Of a DNA stretch of 64,000 nt, positions 27,538 to 36,639 are shown in pieces (the stretch's first letter is position 1; each line of letters opens with the position of its first letter). A program made the position numbers and the translations under genes. The DNA lies in assembly GCA_963764235.1 (NCBI GenBank), contig CAVXRO010000003.1, positions 1 to 64,000 of the forward strand. Direction: 5' to 3'. The DNA comes from DATFVA01 sp963764235 (GTDB lineage: Bacteria; Bacteroidota; Ignavibacteria; Ignavibacteriales; Ignavibacteriaceae). The notes beneath the pieces were generated by a model. It ran no database searches, was not told the origin of the DNA, and saw only the letters and a list, made by a program, of their open reading frames with translations.

Positions 27538-28329
27538 TTAGAACAGACCTTTATTCAAGCCGCCGTCAACATTCAGGGTTACTCCTGTAATATAAGATGC
27601 TTTCTTTGAAGCCAGGAAGAGAACCACAGAGGTAATTTCTTCAGGACCTGCCAGTCTGTTTGCCGGGGTTTCCTTTGCCATTGCAGTCAGTATCTCCTCA
27701 TGCGACAGCTTTTCTTTTTTTGCCCTTGCAACTGAGAGATCATATAACCGGTTTGTTAAGGTATATCCAGGGGCGACATTATTTACCGTAATATTATATT
27801 TAGCGTACTCGGTACTTAATGTTTTTGCAAGTCCCGTAACCCCTGTCCTCAGTGAATTAGAAAGTACAAGGTTTTCAATGGGCTGCTTAACAGTAATTGA
27901 TGTAATGTTAATTATCCGGCCCCATTCATTGGATATCATATCGGGAATAGCGAGACGAATAAATCTTACTGCACTCATAATTACCTGGTCGAACGAATTC
28001 TGCCAGTTCCTGTCCGAAAATTCATTGAAATATCCGGATGGCGGACCGCCGCAGTTGTTAACGAGTATATCAATAGGACCCAGCTCTTTGTGAACAACTT
28101 CCACGGTACTTTCTATTTCTTTCGGCTTATTAATATCACAGATACACCATACAGCATCTATTCCATACCTCTTTTTCAGATCGTTTGTGAGTTCGAGAAG
28201 TTCTTCTTTGCTTCTGGCGCAGACAGCAACTTTGCAGCCTTCTGCGGCAAAGCCTTCTGCAATTGATTTGCCTATCCCTTTACTTGAGGCAGTTATAAGA
28301 GCAGTTTTACCTTTTATCCCTAAATTCAT
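27538..28329 (-). CDS. Short-chain dehydrogenase/reductase (SDR)
   Basis: 263 residues of the classical SDR fold: TGxxxGxG-type cofactor loop TASSKGIGKSIAEGFA, the NNCGGPPSG stretch, catalytic Ser in INITSIT, and an adapted active site where YxxxK is replaced by SNSLRTG (Ser/Leu/Arg instead of Tyr/Lys). That change is known in a subgroup annotated as 3-oxoacyl-ACP reductase-like. The C-terminus ITGVTLNVDGGLNKGLF is typical. It is close to the FAD enzyme downstream (33 bp), possibly one transcript. The substrate is unknown. Confidence 0.85.
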   Translation of the reverse strand: MNLGIKGKTALITASSKGIGKSIAEGFAAEGCKVAVCARSKEELLELTNDLKKRYGIDAVWCICDINKPKEIESTVEVVHKELGPIDILVNNCGGPPSGYFNEFSDRNWQNSFDQVIMSAVRFIRLAIPDMISNEWGRIINITSITVKQPIENLVLSNSLRTGVTGLAKTLSTEYAKYNITVNNVAPGYTLTNRLYDLSVARAKKEKLSHEEILTAMAKETPANRLAGPEEITSVVLFLASKKASYITGVTLNVDGGLNKGLF

Positions 28330-28409
28330 AAAATTTCCCGCAAAATATTTAAATAGAAGAATTTAATGAATAAGAAAATATTTCCAGTAATTCAAATAAT
28401 TTGTTGATT

Positions 28410-28505
28410 CATCTCTGTAATGATCTCTCCCTAGCCCGACTCTCCAGGTCCATCGGGATGACTTTCTTTCGGCTGCCTTCCGTCAGGCAGTACGATCTAA
28501 ATGAC
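28410..28505. repeat. REP-like intergenic element between ackA and the SDR
   Basis: The 221-bp gap contains ATCTCTCCCTAGCCCGA followed by CATCGGGATGAC, which pair as CCCGA/TCGGG. The lead-in matches the element near 388-416. A second small hairpin CTGCC/GGCAG follows. Part of a dispersed intergenic repeat family. Confidence 0.35.
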
Positions 28506-28550
28506 ATTATCGTTTTCGTGAAGCTCTTAATCCTCAGTTTACCTTTGGGA

Positions 28551-29762
28551 TTACTTAGCCGGCTGAAGGTTCATTTCACTCACTATCTGTGCTGTATCCA
28601 GGGCAATAACCAGTTCTTCATTAGTCGGTATCTTCATTACTTTAACACGCGACTCATCAGATGAGATAATTTCTTCATGTTTATTATTCCGGGATGTATC
28701 GATATTGATACCAAGGAAGTCAAGATTGCTGCAGACAGTTTCCCTAACCAGTGCCGAATTCTCACCTATTCCTCCTGTGAACACGAGGGCATCCAGTCCT
28801 CCCATTGCAGCTGTATAGGCACCTATATATTTTTTAATCCTATAGCAGAAAATATCAAATGCGTAATTTGATCTTTTGTGACCCTCTTTCATAGCATTCT
28901 GAATCTCGCGCATATCGCTGCTTTCACCACTGATACCTATCAAACCGCTGTGCTTATTCAGAAGAGTTCCGGCCTCACTTAGGGAGAGACCTTCTTTTCC
29001 CATAATATAAAGAATCAGTGAAGGATCAAGGTCGCCGCTGCGGGTTCCCATCAGTAGTCCTTCCAGAGGAGTGAACCCCATTGTAGTATCAATAGACTTG
29101 CCGTTATTTACAGCGGCCATACTGCAACCGTTGCCCAGGTGAGCGGTTATTATCTTAAGTTCACCAAGCTCTTTCCCCAGTAATTGTGCTGCACGGTTCG
29201 ATACAAAATAGTGTGAAGTACCGTGGAAGCCGTATCTCCTGATCTTGTATTTTTTATAAAGCTCATAAGGTATGCCGTACAAATATGCCCTGGGCGGCAT
29301 TTTGGTATGGAATGCAGTATCGAAAACACTGCACTGCGGTGTATCGGGCAGAATTCTTTTAACCGCCTGAATACCTTTAATATTCGGAGGGTTATGGAGC
29401 GGGGCAAGCTCTATGTTTTCCTGAAGAACCTGCATAACTTCATCGGTTATAAGGACGGAATCAGAAAATGTCTCGCCTCCATGTACTACCCTGTGCCCTA
29501 CAGCTTCAATATCTCTCTTATCATCGATTACACCATGGTTTTTACTGAGCATCACACCAAGCACATATTCTATTCCTATTGCATGATCTAGGATTTCACC
29601 TACGATCTTTATCTGGTCACCGTCGTATCTCTGGTGTGTAAGAACAGCACTGCTCATACCTATTCGTTCTACGATTCCTTTAGCCAGAGCTGTCTGTTTA
29701 TCAGTATCAATAAACTGGTATTTTATTGATGAGCTTCCGCAGTTAAGAACTAATACCTTCAT
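28551..29762 (-). CDS. ackA: Acetate kinase
   Basis: 403 residues, full length. It begins MKVLVLNCGSSSIKYQFID (the phosphate-binding signature), then VGHRVVHGGE, FDTAFH and GFHGTSHYFV, GNGCSMAAV, and the C-terminal FTGGIGENSALVRE. It interconverts acetyl phosphate and acetate with ADP/ATP, the ATP-yielding last step of acetate formation. No phosphotransacetylase gene is adjacent. It follows the 3-hydroxyacyl-CoA dehydrogenase gene by 29 bp, probably in the same transcript as the ABC genes upstream. Confidence 0.97.
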   Translation of the reverse strand: MKVLVLNCGSSSIKYQFIDTDKQTALAKGIVERIGMSSAVLTHQRYDGDQIKIVGEILDHAIGIEYVLGVMLSKNHGVIDDKRDIEAVGHRVVHGGETFSDSVLITDEVMQVLQENIELAPLHNPPNIKGIQAVKRILPDTPQCSVFDTAFHTKMPPRAYLYGIPYELYKKYKIRRYGFHGTSHYFVSNRAAQLLGKELGELKIITAHLGNGCSMAAVNNGKSIDTTMGFTPLEGLLMGTRSGDLDPSLILYIMGKEGLSLSEAGTLLNKHSGLIGISGESSDMREIQNAMKEGHKRSNYAFDIFCYRIKKYIGAYTAAMGGLDALVFTGGIGENSALVRETVCSNLDFLGINIDTSRNNKHEEIISSDESRVKVMKIPTNEELVIALDTAQIVSEMNLQPAK

Positions 29763-29791
29763 TTTTAATTCCCTGGTAGATTTTATAAAAA

Positions 29792-30730
29792 TTATTCGGA
29801 AATTATTCTTCCGTTGTTATCATACTTGTAAAAACCTTCCCCGGTTTTTTTACCGAGTTTTCTTTCTCTTACAAGTTTTCTTAAGATGGGGCATGCACGG
29901 TAGCGCGGTTCGCCCAGAGTTTTCCAAAGGGTCTCCATCCATGCAAGGACTTCATCCAGTCCCATCATATCAGCCATTTCCAGCGGTCCATAAGCGAAAT
30001 TATAGCCAAGTTTCATTGCTGTGTCTATATCTCTGGCAGTGGCAACTCCCTCAAGTAGTATATACATCGCTTCATTGAGCAGGGGTACGATTGCCCGGGT
30101 AGTTACGAAGCCGGGGTATTCATATACCTCAACGGGCGTCTTCCCGATCTTCGCTGCGAATTCTTTAATTATTTCCACAGTCAGATTGGAAGTATGGAGG
30201 CATTTTACAAGTTCCACAAGAGGGACTTTAGGAACAGGATGCAGGAAGTGCATACCGATTACTTTATCCGCCCTGTTTGTACTCTCCGCAAGCTTCGTGA
30301 GACTAAGGGTGGAGGTATTGGAAACAAAGATCGTATCTTTCTTTATAAGTTCATCAAGCTGCTTAAATATTCCTTTTTTTAATTCAAAGTCTTCATCAAC
30401 AGCTTCCACAAGCAGATCCGTTTCCTCAACATTGGCAAAGTCGAGATTCCAGGAAATCCTGGAAAGAATTGATTTCTTTTCCGACTGAGTAAGAGACCAT
30501 CTTTTAATCTCCCTGTCGAGTGATTCTGAAAGTGTTGCCTGAGCTTTTTCAAGATAATCTTTGTTTTTTTCTATCAATCGCACATCAATACCGGCAGCGG
30601 CTATTGTCTGCGCTATTCCCTGTCCCATAACGCCCGCGCCGATAATTGTTACATTATCTATCCTGTCTGTTTTATCATAGTTTTTTGTCCTGCTGAGCAG
30701 GTCTTCAAGTTTCAGATTCTCTTCTACCAT
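29792..30730 (-). CDS. 3-hydroxyacyl-CoA dehydrogenase (3-hydroxybutyryl-CoA type)
   Basis: 312 residues, a two-domain enzyme without an enoyl-CoA hydratase part. The Rossmann loop is TIIGAGVMGQGIAQTIAAAG, the catalytic His lies in VIGMHFLHPVPKVPLVELV, and the C-terminal domain has the GYNFAYGPLEMADMMGLDEVL block. It oxidises 3-hydroxyacyl-CoA with NAD in fatty-acid or butyrate metabolism. It overlaps the upstream lipoprotein gene by 7 bp and precedes ackA, which fits a fermentation-linked unit. Confidence 0.93.
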   Translation of the reverse strand: MVEENLKLEDLLSRTKNYDKTDRIDNVTIIGAGVMGQGIAQTIAAAGIDVRLIEKNKDYLEKAQATLSESLDREIKRWSLTQSEKKSILSRISWNLDFANVEETDLLVEAVDEDFELKKGIFKQLDELIKKDTIFVSNTSTLSLTKLAESTNRADKVIGMHFLHPVPKVPLVELVKCLHTSNLTVEIIKEFAAKIGKTPVEVYEYPGFVTTRAIVPLLNEAMYILLEGVATARDIDTAMKLGYNFAYGPLEMADMMGLDEVLAWMETLWKTLGEPRYRACPILRKLVRERKLGKKTGEGFYKYDNNGRIISE

Positions 30731-31695
30731 AATGTACCTTTAGATTTTTTACCCGGGTTTTCCAGTTTGGTTAATTGTTGAATGTCATTCAGTTCATCCC
30801 CTGAAAGATTAAGGTGAAACCGGATCAGGCTGCCCTCCCTGTTTATATCCATTTTATCGAGAAGTTTCCCCAGCCTGTAATTTTTCTGTGAGAGGATGTT
30901 CATTGCAATTGCGCCTTTAACGGCTGAAGCCAGCAGGTATGCATTACCGGCGCTGCTGCATCCCAGTACCGATTCCAGCTCTGTTCCATCGCTGAATTCC
31001 GCCGATATGGTGAAATCATCTATCGAAGACAATATCTGCGGAGAAAGAAGCTTTGAGTCTTTTCCTGCCAGACGGTCAAAAATACCCGCTGCAAAAGCAC
31101 CTTTATCAGTCGCCATCCAGAGACTCTGCTTTTCTTTTATGTTCTGAATTATTGAAATAAAATTTTTATTTGCCCTCAGCGTTGAACTTCTCAGGCCCTT
31201 CAGGGAATCAATATAACCTTCCCTGTTGGAAACTACCATTATGTTTTTGCCCGGGAAATATACCCGGACTTCTTCTTTGTCACTAATCGTAAATACATCG
31301 GGGTTATCAGTACTTTTAAATTCGGGACTCTTACTAAAATATTTTTTAACCCGTTCATAATTCTTAGCGAATTTAACCAGAAGAATAGCTTCATCTTCGC
31401 GGGTATTTGCAATAATGACTTCCTTTATCCCCTTCTTAATTCCGGTGCCGGTTTCTTTTTCAAATTTCTTAAGCCAGGTGCCTGAAGGTTTCTGCGGCAG
31501 TGAGGATATAAAATTTTCTTCACCGTATTTGGTTTTACTTATCTCATTCAGGTCGGCATATAAAACATACTCTGTATTAAATGGCAGATAATCGAAAAGC
31601 TCCCACTGAGATGCAGTGATGCTGTCGGTTTTTGTTTTACTGCCGCAAGCCGCTGAAAGAAAAATTAATGGTAATATTACCAGGTAGCGAAACAT
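30724..31695 (-). CDS. Putative lipoprotein in an ABC-exporter operon
   Basis: 323 residues with a lipoprotein signal (LPLIFLSAAC|GSK). The mature protein carries several charged stretches and two similar halves are not evident. No recognised domain. It lies 2 bp after the ABC permease gene and overlaps the following dehydrogenase, so expression is coupled. It might be an accessory protein of the exporter or unrelated cargo; I cannot assign a function. Confidence 0.7.
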   Translation of the reverse strand: MFRYLVILPLIFLSAACGSKTKTDSITASQWELFDYLPFNTEYVLYADLNEISKTKYGEENFISSLPQKPSGTWLKKFEKETGTGIKKGIKEVIIANTREDEAILLVKFAKNYERVKKYFSKSPEFKSTDNPDVFTISDKEEVRVYFPGKNIMVVSNREGYIDSLKGLRSSTLRANKNFISIIQNIKEKQSLWMATDKGAFAAGIFDRLAGKDSKLLSPQILSSIDDFTISAEFSDGTELESVLGCSSAGNAYLLASAVKGAIAMNILSQKNYRLGKLLDKMDINREGSLIRFHLNLSGDELNDIQQLTKLENPGKKSKGTLW

Positions 31696-31697
31696 CT

Positions 31698-32522
31698 CTA
31701 AAAATCTTTTTTCCTGAAAATAATTATGCTTAATATCATCATCAAAACTAAAAATAAGAAAGAGCTTATTAAAGGCTGAAAGTCACCTACACCTTTACCG
31801 GTGGCCAGGTCTGTTATCATTGTGCCCATAAGCTCGGACGTTTTAGGAATAAAGTAATAAATGCCTTTTATTATTCCTTTAACCACGTCACTTTTGAAAA
31901 ATATGTCGGCTCTGTTGTTAGCAAGTGCCAGTACGGGACTAAGTATCAGAAAGATAAAATATGCGAGCATCATCCCGAGCATTGAGCCTCTCGTAAGGAT
32001 ACCGCAGAAAACGATAAGGGAATACAGAACCGCGAATGTAAATGTTATAATAAGAATTGACCACAGAAATGTCGGCTCCCAGAAAGAAAATTTAAGAGCA
32101 ATGATCAGCCATATCCCGATAACAAGGATACCAATGTTTATCAGTACAACCAGCAGCCCGCCGGTAAACTTGCCCCAGAGGAGCTGCTGCCTTGAGACAG
32201 GCTTGCTGAGAAGAAGGTCAATATTTCCCTTCTCCAGCATATTGGGAACAAAGCTCGAACTTGAAAATATCGCCAGCAGCAGACCTAATCCTGCCAGAGG
32301 AGATATTATCATTATCTCCAGGGTTGATACTATATTCCTTACAAGAAAATCGTTTCCTGTTTTACTTTCAATACCGGAAATAATTGACTGTGAATCAACA
32401 AGACTGAAAATAAGCGCAGTAATAATTATTGCAAGAATTGATATTCCAATGAAGAAAAGGAATACCTTCCTGGCCATAGCTTCTTTCAGTGTAAAGAGGG
32501 TCATCAGGTATATATTTTTCAT
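31698..32522 (-). CDS. ABC-2 type transporter permease
   Basis: 274 residues with about six hydrophobic segments, for example VFLFFIGISILAIIITALIF near the N-terminus and FLFLVLMMILSIIIF at the C-terminus, separated by the LLSKPVSRQQLLWGKF loop typical of NatB/ABC-2 permeases. It overlaps the ATPase gene upstream by 4 bp. Together they form an exporter of unknown substrate, possibly gliding- or sodium-type as in Bacteroidota relatives. Confidence 0.85.
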   Translation of the reverse strand: MKNIYLMTLFTLKEAMARKVFLFFIGISILAIIITALIFSLVDSQSIISGIESKTGNDFLVRNIVSTLEIMIISPLAGLGLLLAIFSSSSFVPNMLEKGNIDLLLSKPVSRQQLLWGKFTGGLLVVLINIGILVIGIWLIIALKFSFWEPTFLWSILIITFTFAVLYSLIVFCGILTRGSMLGMMLAYFIFLILSPVLALANNRADIFFKSDVVKGIIKGIYYFIPKTSELMGTMITDLATGKGVGDFQPLISSFLFLVLMMILSIIIFRKKDF

Positions 32523-33451
32523 ATCGACTGCTCCGTTTCCGACTCCTTTATCAGTGATATAAACATATCTTCAAGAGTGCTTTTCTCTTTAACAATACCT
32601 GATATCAAAACATTATTCTTCCTGAGGTAGTCGATAAAGGTGTTCAGTTGTTTTGTATCGGATGCTTTGATTACATATGTGTTGTCCCGCAAAGAACTTG
32701 CTGTAACACCATTATAATTTTCGGGCATTACAAAGGCAGACCCCGGTTCAATGGTTAGCCTGTATTCTTCTTTCTTCTCTGTCAGTTCCTGCACAGTGCC
32801 TTCTCTTAACAGCTTTCCCTTATTAAGTATCGCTACACGGTCGGTAATCAGTTCCACTTCGGATAAGAGGTGACTGTTCAGGAATATCGTTTTCGACCGT
32901 GATTTAAGCTCAAGGAGAATATCTCTGATTTCTTTTCTGCCGATAGGATCAACCCCGTCAGTGGGCTCATCCAGGAAGATAAGCTCCGGATCATTTATCA
33001 TCGCCTGGGCCAGGCCCAGTCTCTGCATCATACCCTTGGAATAGGTCTTAACCTTAACTTTTTTCCATTTTGAAAGCTTCATCAATTCGAGCAATTCATC
33101 AATCCTGCTATCCAGAGAAGTGCCCTCGAGTCCGCTGAGCCTCCCGAAGAATTTCAGTACATCTCCACCTGTTAGATAACTCGGGTAACGATGATTCTCT
33201 GGCAGATATCCGATCCTCCGTTTAATATGATAATCCGAAAGATCATGGTCCATCATATAGGCCTGTCCCGAAGTTGGAAACGTTATACTCAGCAGGATCT
33301 TTATTAAAGTTGTCTTCCCCGCACCATTAGGTCCCAGCAGACCGAAGATGGTCCCCTCCTCAATTGAAAGATTAAAACCGGATAAGGCCAGAACTTTTTT
33401 AGCTCCTGATGAATAGAATTTTGTAAGCTCCCTGGTTTCAATAATCGGCAT
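32519..33451 (-). CDS. ABC transporter ATP-binding protein
   Basis: 310 residues. Walker A is GLLGPNGAGKTTLIK (about residue 36), the signature is YSKGMMQRLGLAQAM, Walker B is LIFLDEPTDGVDP and the H-loop FLNSHLLSEVEL is present. The extra C-terminal 80 residues are normal for the CcmA/NatA group paired with ABC-2 permeases. First gene of the unit continuing through permease, lipoprotein, dehydrogenase and ackA. Confidence 0.93.
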   Translation of the reverse strand: MPIIETRELTKFYSSGAKKVLALSGFNLSIEEGTIFGLLGPNGAGKTTLIKILLSITFPTSGQAYMMDHDLSDYHIKRRIGYLPENHRYPSYLTGGDVLKFFGRLSGLEGTSLDSRIDELLELMKLSKWKKVKVKTYSKGMMQRLGLAQAMINDPELIFLDEPTDGVDPIGRKEIRDILLELKSRSKTIFLNSHLLSEVELITDRVAILNKGKLLREGTVQELTEKKEEYRLTIEPGSAFVMPENYNGVTASSLRDNTYVIKASDTKQLNTFIDYLRKNNVLISGIVKEKSTLEDMFISLIKESETEQSI

Positions 33452-33668
33452 ATTTTCCGTTAATTCTTATTATCTGAAGTTTAAATTTAACTAAAATTGT
33501 TTTGATCTCTTAGCATGTCATCGATTAATCAGGTTAAATTACCCGATTATAAGAAATTTAACGGAAGGTTCTTATCTACCTGTTTATATTTTCCACAGGA
33601 TATGTATTATGCAGTTTGCTTCTTGTGCAGGAAACAGGGGTTAACCTATGCGGGTTTGAAAATAAAAA

Positions 33669-33699
33669 CCGGCTCACCAGTAATAAACGAGTGAGCCGG
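33669..33699 (-). terminator. Rho-independent terminator after the BNR-repeat gene
   Basis: On the minus strand GCCGGCTCAC pairs with GTGAGCCGG across a 13-nt loop and runs straight into TTTTTATTTT. It lies 9 bp past the stop of the 33708-36485 gene. Confidence 0.8.
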
Positions 33700-33707
33700 C
33701 TGAATAC

Positions 33708-36485
33708 TTATTTTACGAGAACGATTTTGCGGCTGTCTTTGAACAGGCTGTGATTCTGCATATCTGAAACTTCCATGGTATAGAAATAAATTCCTGAGGC
33801 AAAATCTTTTGCATTCCAGGTTACCTGGTAATTTCCTGAAGCCTGAACCGAATTAACAAGTTCACTGACTCTCTCACCGAGAGAATTAAATACAGCCAGC
33901 GTAACATTAGCTTCAACTGGAATTGAGTACTTTATAGTAGTTGCCGGATTAAAGGGATTCGGATAATTCTGCGCAAGCGTTACCTGGCCGGGAGCGAAAT
34001 CGAAATCTGCTGATACCTGGTTTGAGTATTCAAAAGAACCATCGAAATCGACCTGCTTCAGCCGGTAAAGCACACGGCCCTCGTAATTTTCACTCATACT
34101 ATTATCGGTAAATCTGTATGAATGTCTCTCACTTGAAGTACCGTTTCCAATTACGAATCCTATTGTGGTCCAATCCTGATTTTTGAGTTTTCTTTCTACT
34201 TCAAATCCCCTGTTATTTGTTTCAGTAGAAGTTTCCCAGTTAAGTTCAACATTGTTTTCAGATACAGATGCACTAAATGCTGCAAGCTCAACAGGCACAT
34301 AATAATCAATATAGGCCTCATAAACGCCTCTGCCATGGGTTCCTGCTCTCAGGGTGTGAGTTTGAGGCGAATAATCGAGATGCATAACCAGGGTATTTGG
34401 AATACCGTCCGCCAGCTCCACCCAGTCAACGCCGTCGTTCTGAGTAAGGAATACACCTATATCTGTAGCAGCAAAATAAGTTTTTGGATGTGAACTATCC
34501 TCGGTATAAATGAAAACATCATTAACAGGGGTATCAGGCAGATCACCGTTCACATTTTTCCAGTCCGCACCGCTGTTATCAGTTGTATATATTTTCGATC
34601 CGCCGAGACCATAAAAAGAAACGACGAAGGATCTTTCATTATCAGGATGTACATATATAGATGATATTGTTTTATTAGGAAGACCAGCGCTGATATTTCT
34701 CCAGTTAACACCGCCGTCAACTGAGTAGAATATCTTGCTCCCTGAAGCGGCAAGCATTACAGAGGGATCTGATTTACTTATTGCAAGCTCACTCACAGCG
34801 CCGCTTCCGTTAATATTCCCTGAAATGGGAGTCCAGCTGCCGCCATTATTTGTCGATTTGTAAACCCTCTGACGTGCAACATAGTAGGTACCGGAAATAT
34901 CCGGATGATGAATGATAGGAGCAACCCACACAACATTTTCACTCTGATCAATTCCACTCATTGAGTTATAGTACCAGTTATTGCCATTATTGGTTGTTCT
35001 GGTTAAACCGCCGTTCTGCGTCTCACCTATGATATAATTCTGATCAAAAGGATTGAAAGCCACCTCGCCGCCGTCGCCGCCGAAGGCAGCAGACCACGAG
35101 AGAGTGGAAAAAGTCTGCTGGGTACCGTTATCCTGCGTGCCGCCAAGCATCCTGCCCGGATTAAAGGGACTGGTTGTAATACGGTAAAACTGGGTCAGCG
35201 TCAGGTTCTGATTCATATTTGTAAAAGAACTGCCATTATTCGTTGTCTTATAAATCCCTCCATCGTTGCAGATAAAGAAAGTATTAGCATTCTGGGGATT
35301 GAAGAAAAGGTAATGCTGATCCGGATGCACAGTTCCATTATTATAAGAATTGGTTATGTTTACAAATGATGTCCCGCCGTTTGTAGTGCGGAATACATCT
35401 ATAGTACCCACATAAGCGTCATCCGGGTTGTCAGGATTTACTCTGCAGTACATATCATACCACGCCTGACCCCCTTCAAAATCAGTCGAAGGCGATACCT
35501 GCGAAAATGTCACGCCGTAATTAGTTGATTTGTAAACTCTGAATGACGAAGATGAATAAGTAGCCGCATACATATAAGATGGATCATTAAAACAGTAGTC
35601 GAAATGATTCCTTTCACCCAGAGCCCATCCTGAACTGAATGCTGAGAAATTATTTCCTCCATCTACTGAACGTTGAAATCCCGTTCCTGAACCCGAAACA
35701 AAAACGGTATCCCCTGTAGGAGTAAATCTAACTTCATCACAGCGTCCTCCCAGCTTTATTGCCCATGAATTGCCGCTGTCGGTACTTTTGTAGAGTCCGG
35801 CCGGACCCATCGCGGCAAGAAGCTCATTATTATGGCCGGGACGAATAACTATCCTTGAGAAATAGGTATGAGCAGGAAGTCCTGTCGTTATCTGCCTCCA
35901 TACAGCTCCGCCGTCGGTTGATTTCAACAAACCAAGACCCGAATAAGAAGCTCCGCTGTATGTAGCTTCACCTGTACCCGCATATACAATCTGAGGATTG
36001 TCGGGATCAAGCACAATCGCTCCCATCGACATTGAAGCCTGGTTATCTGTCAACGGCACCCAGTTTATGCCCGCGTCAGTCGATTTCCATACGCCTCCGT
36101 AAGCAGGACCTATATAAATCACATCAGGATCCTGGGGATCATATGTACCTGAAACTATTCTTGAGGAAATCTTTCCCCAATTGAAATATTCGCCCGGAGT
36201 TGGACCAAGACTAACCCAGGTTACACCTCCGTCAGCAAAATTATTTTTTTCTCTTAGTGCATTCCTCTGTTCGATGGCTTTTTCATATGTGTCGGCCGGG
36301 ATATAATTGTTTGGATATGCGCGTTGTTCAAAAAAACGCCATTCCCTTATAAAAGCCTTTGAATGCTTAACCTGATCAGGAGCATTGCTGTAAACGGTAT
36401 TCTCCAGCTGCTGGTTGCGGTACTCAACCTGTGAGAAAACAGCCTGAGCCAGGATAAAAGAAAAAAGAATTGTAAAAAGTTTCAT
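33708..36485 (-). CDS. Large secreted BNR/sortilin-type repeat protein with sorting tail
   Basis: 925 residues. A signal peptide (LFTILFSFILAQAVFSQ) is followed by a long series of BNR-like blades with the recurring motif KST(D/N)-x-G-x-x-W (VWKSTDAGINW, LLKSTDGGAVW, LYKSTDSGNSW, VYKSTNNGGSW), as in sialidase or Vps10-type propellers, then an adhesive domain and the C-terminal sorting domain QNYPNPFNPATTIKYSI. It is probably carried across the outer membrane by the type IX system and held at the surface or released. No catalytic sialidase residues are obvious, so binding seems likelier than hydrolysis. A strong terminator follows. Confidence 0.85.
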   Translation of the reverse strand: MKLFTILFSFILAQAVFSQVEYRNQQLENTVYSNAPDQVKHSKAFIREWRFFEQRAYPNNYIPADTYEKAIEQRNALREKNNFADGGVTWVSLGPTPGEYFNWGKISSRIVSGTYDPQDPDVIYIGPAYGGVWKSTDAGINWVPLTDNQASMSMGAIVLDPDNPQIVYAGTGEATYSGASYSGLGLLKSTDGGAVWRQITTGLPAHTYFSRIVIRPGHNNELLAAMGPAGLYKSTDSGNSWAIKLGGRCDEVRFTPTGDTVFVSGSGTGFQRSVDGGNNFSAFSSGWALGERNHFDYCFNDPSYMYAATYSSSSFRVYKSTNYGVTFSQVSPSTDFEGGQAWYDMYCRVNPDNPDDAYVGTIDVFRTTNGGTSFVNITNSYNNGTVHPDQHYLFFNPQNANTFFICNDGGIYKTTNNGSSFTNMNQNLTLTQFYRITTSPFNPGRMLGGTQDNGTQQTFSTLSWSAAFGGDGGEVAFNPFDQNYIIGETQNGGLTRTTNNGNNWYYNSMSGIDQSENVVWVAPIIHHPDISGTYYVARQRVYKSTNNGGSWTPISGNINGSGAVSELAISKSDPSVMLAASGSKIFYSVDGGVNWRNISAGLPNKTISSIYVHPDNERSFVVSFYGLGGSKIYTTDNSGADWKNVNGDLPDTPVNDVFIYTEDSSHPKTYFAATDIGVFLTQNDGVDWVELADGIPNTLVMHLDYSPQTHTLRAGTHGRGVYEAYIDYYVPVELAAFSASVSENNVELNWETSTETNNRGFEVERKLKNQDWTTIGFVIGNGTSSERHSYRFTDNSMSENYEGRVLYRLKQVDFDGSFEYSNQVSADFDFAPGQVTLAQNYPNPFNPATTIKYSIPVEANVTLAVFNSLGERVSELVNSVQASGNYQVTWNAKDFASGIYFYTMEVSDMQNHSLFKDSRKIVLVK

Positions 36486-36639
36486 AACAGGGGCCTTTTA
36501 TATTTTGTTGTTCGGATGGTAAATTCCCACGTAATTTTAAATACGCCCGGTATTGATCAGATAAATTAATATCAACATTACAATTTATGAAAATTATCTT
36601 TTTATTTGTAATTACACTTAAAATAAATTTACAGTATCA

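Noticed and set aside
27538..28329. Broken SDR because the Tyr-x-x-x-Lys motif is missing
   Set aside because: The altered motif is shared by a known SDR subgroup and the gene is otherwise full length.
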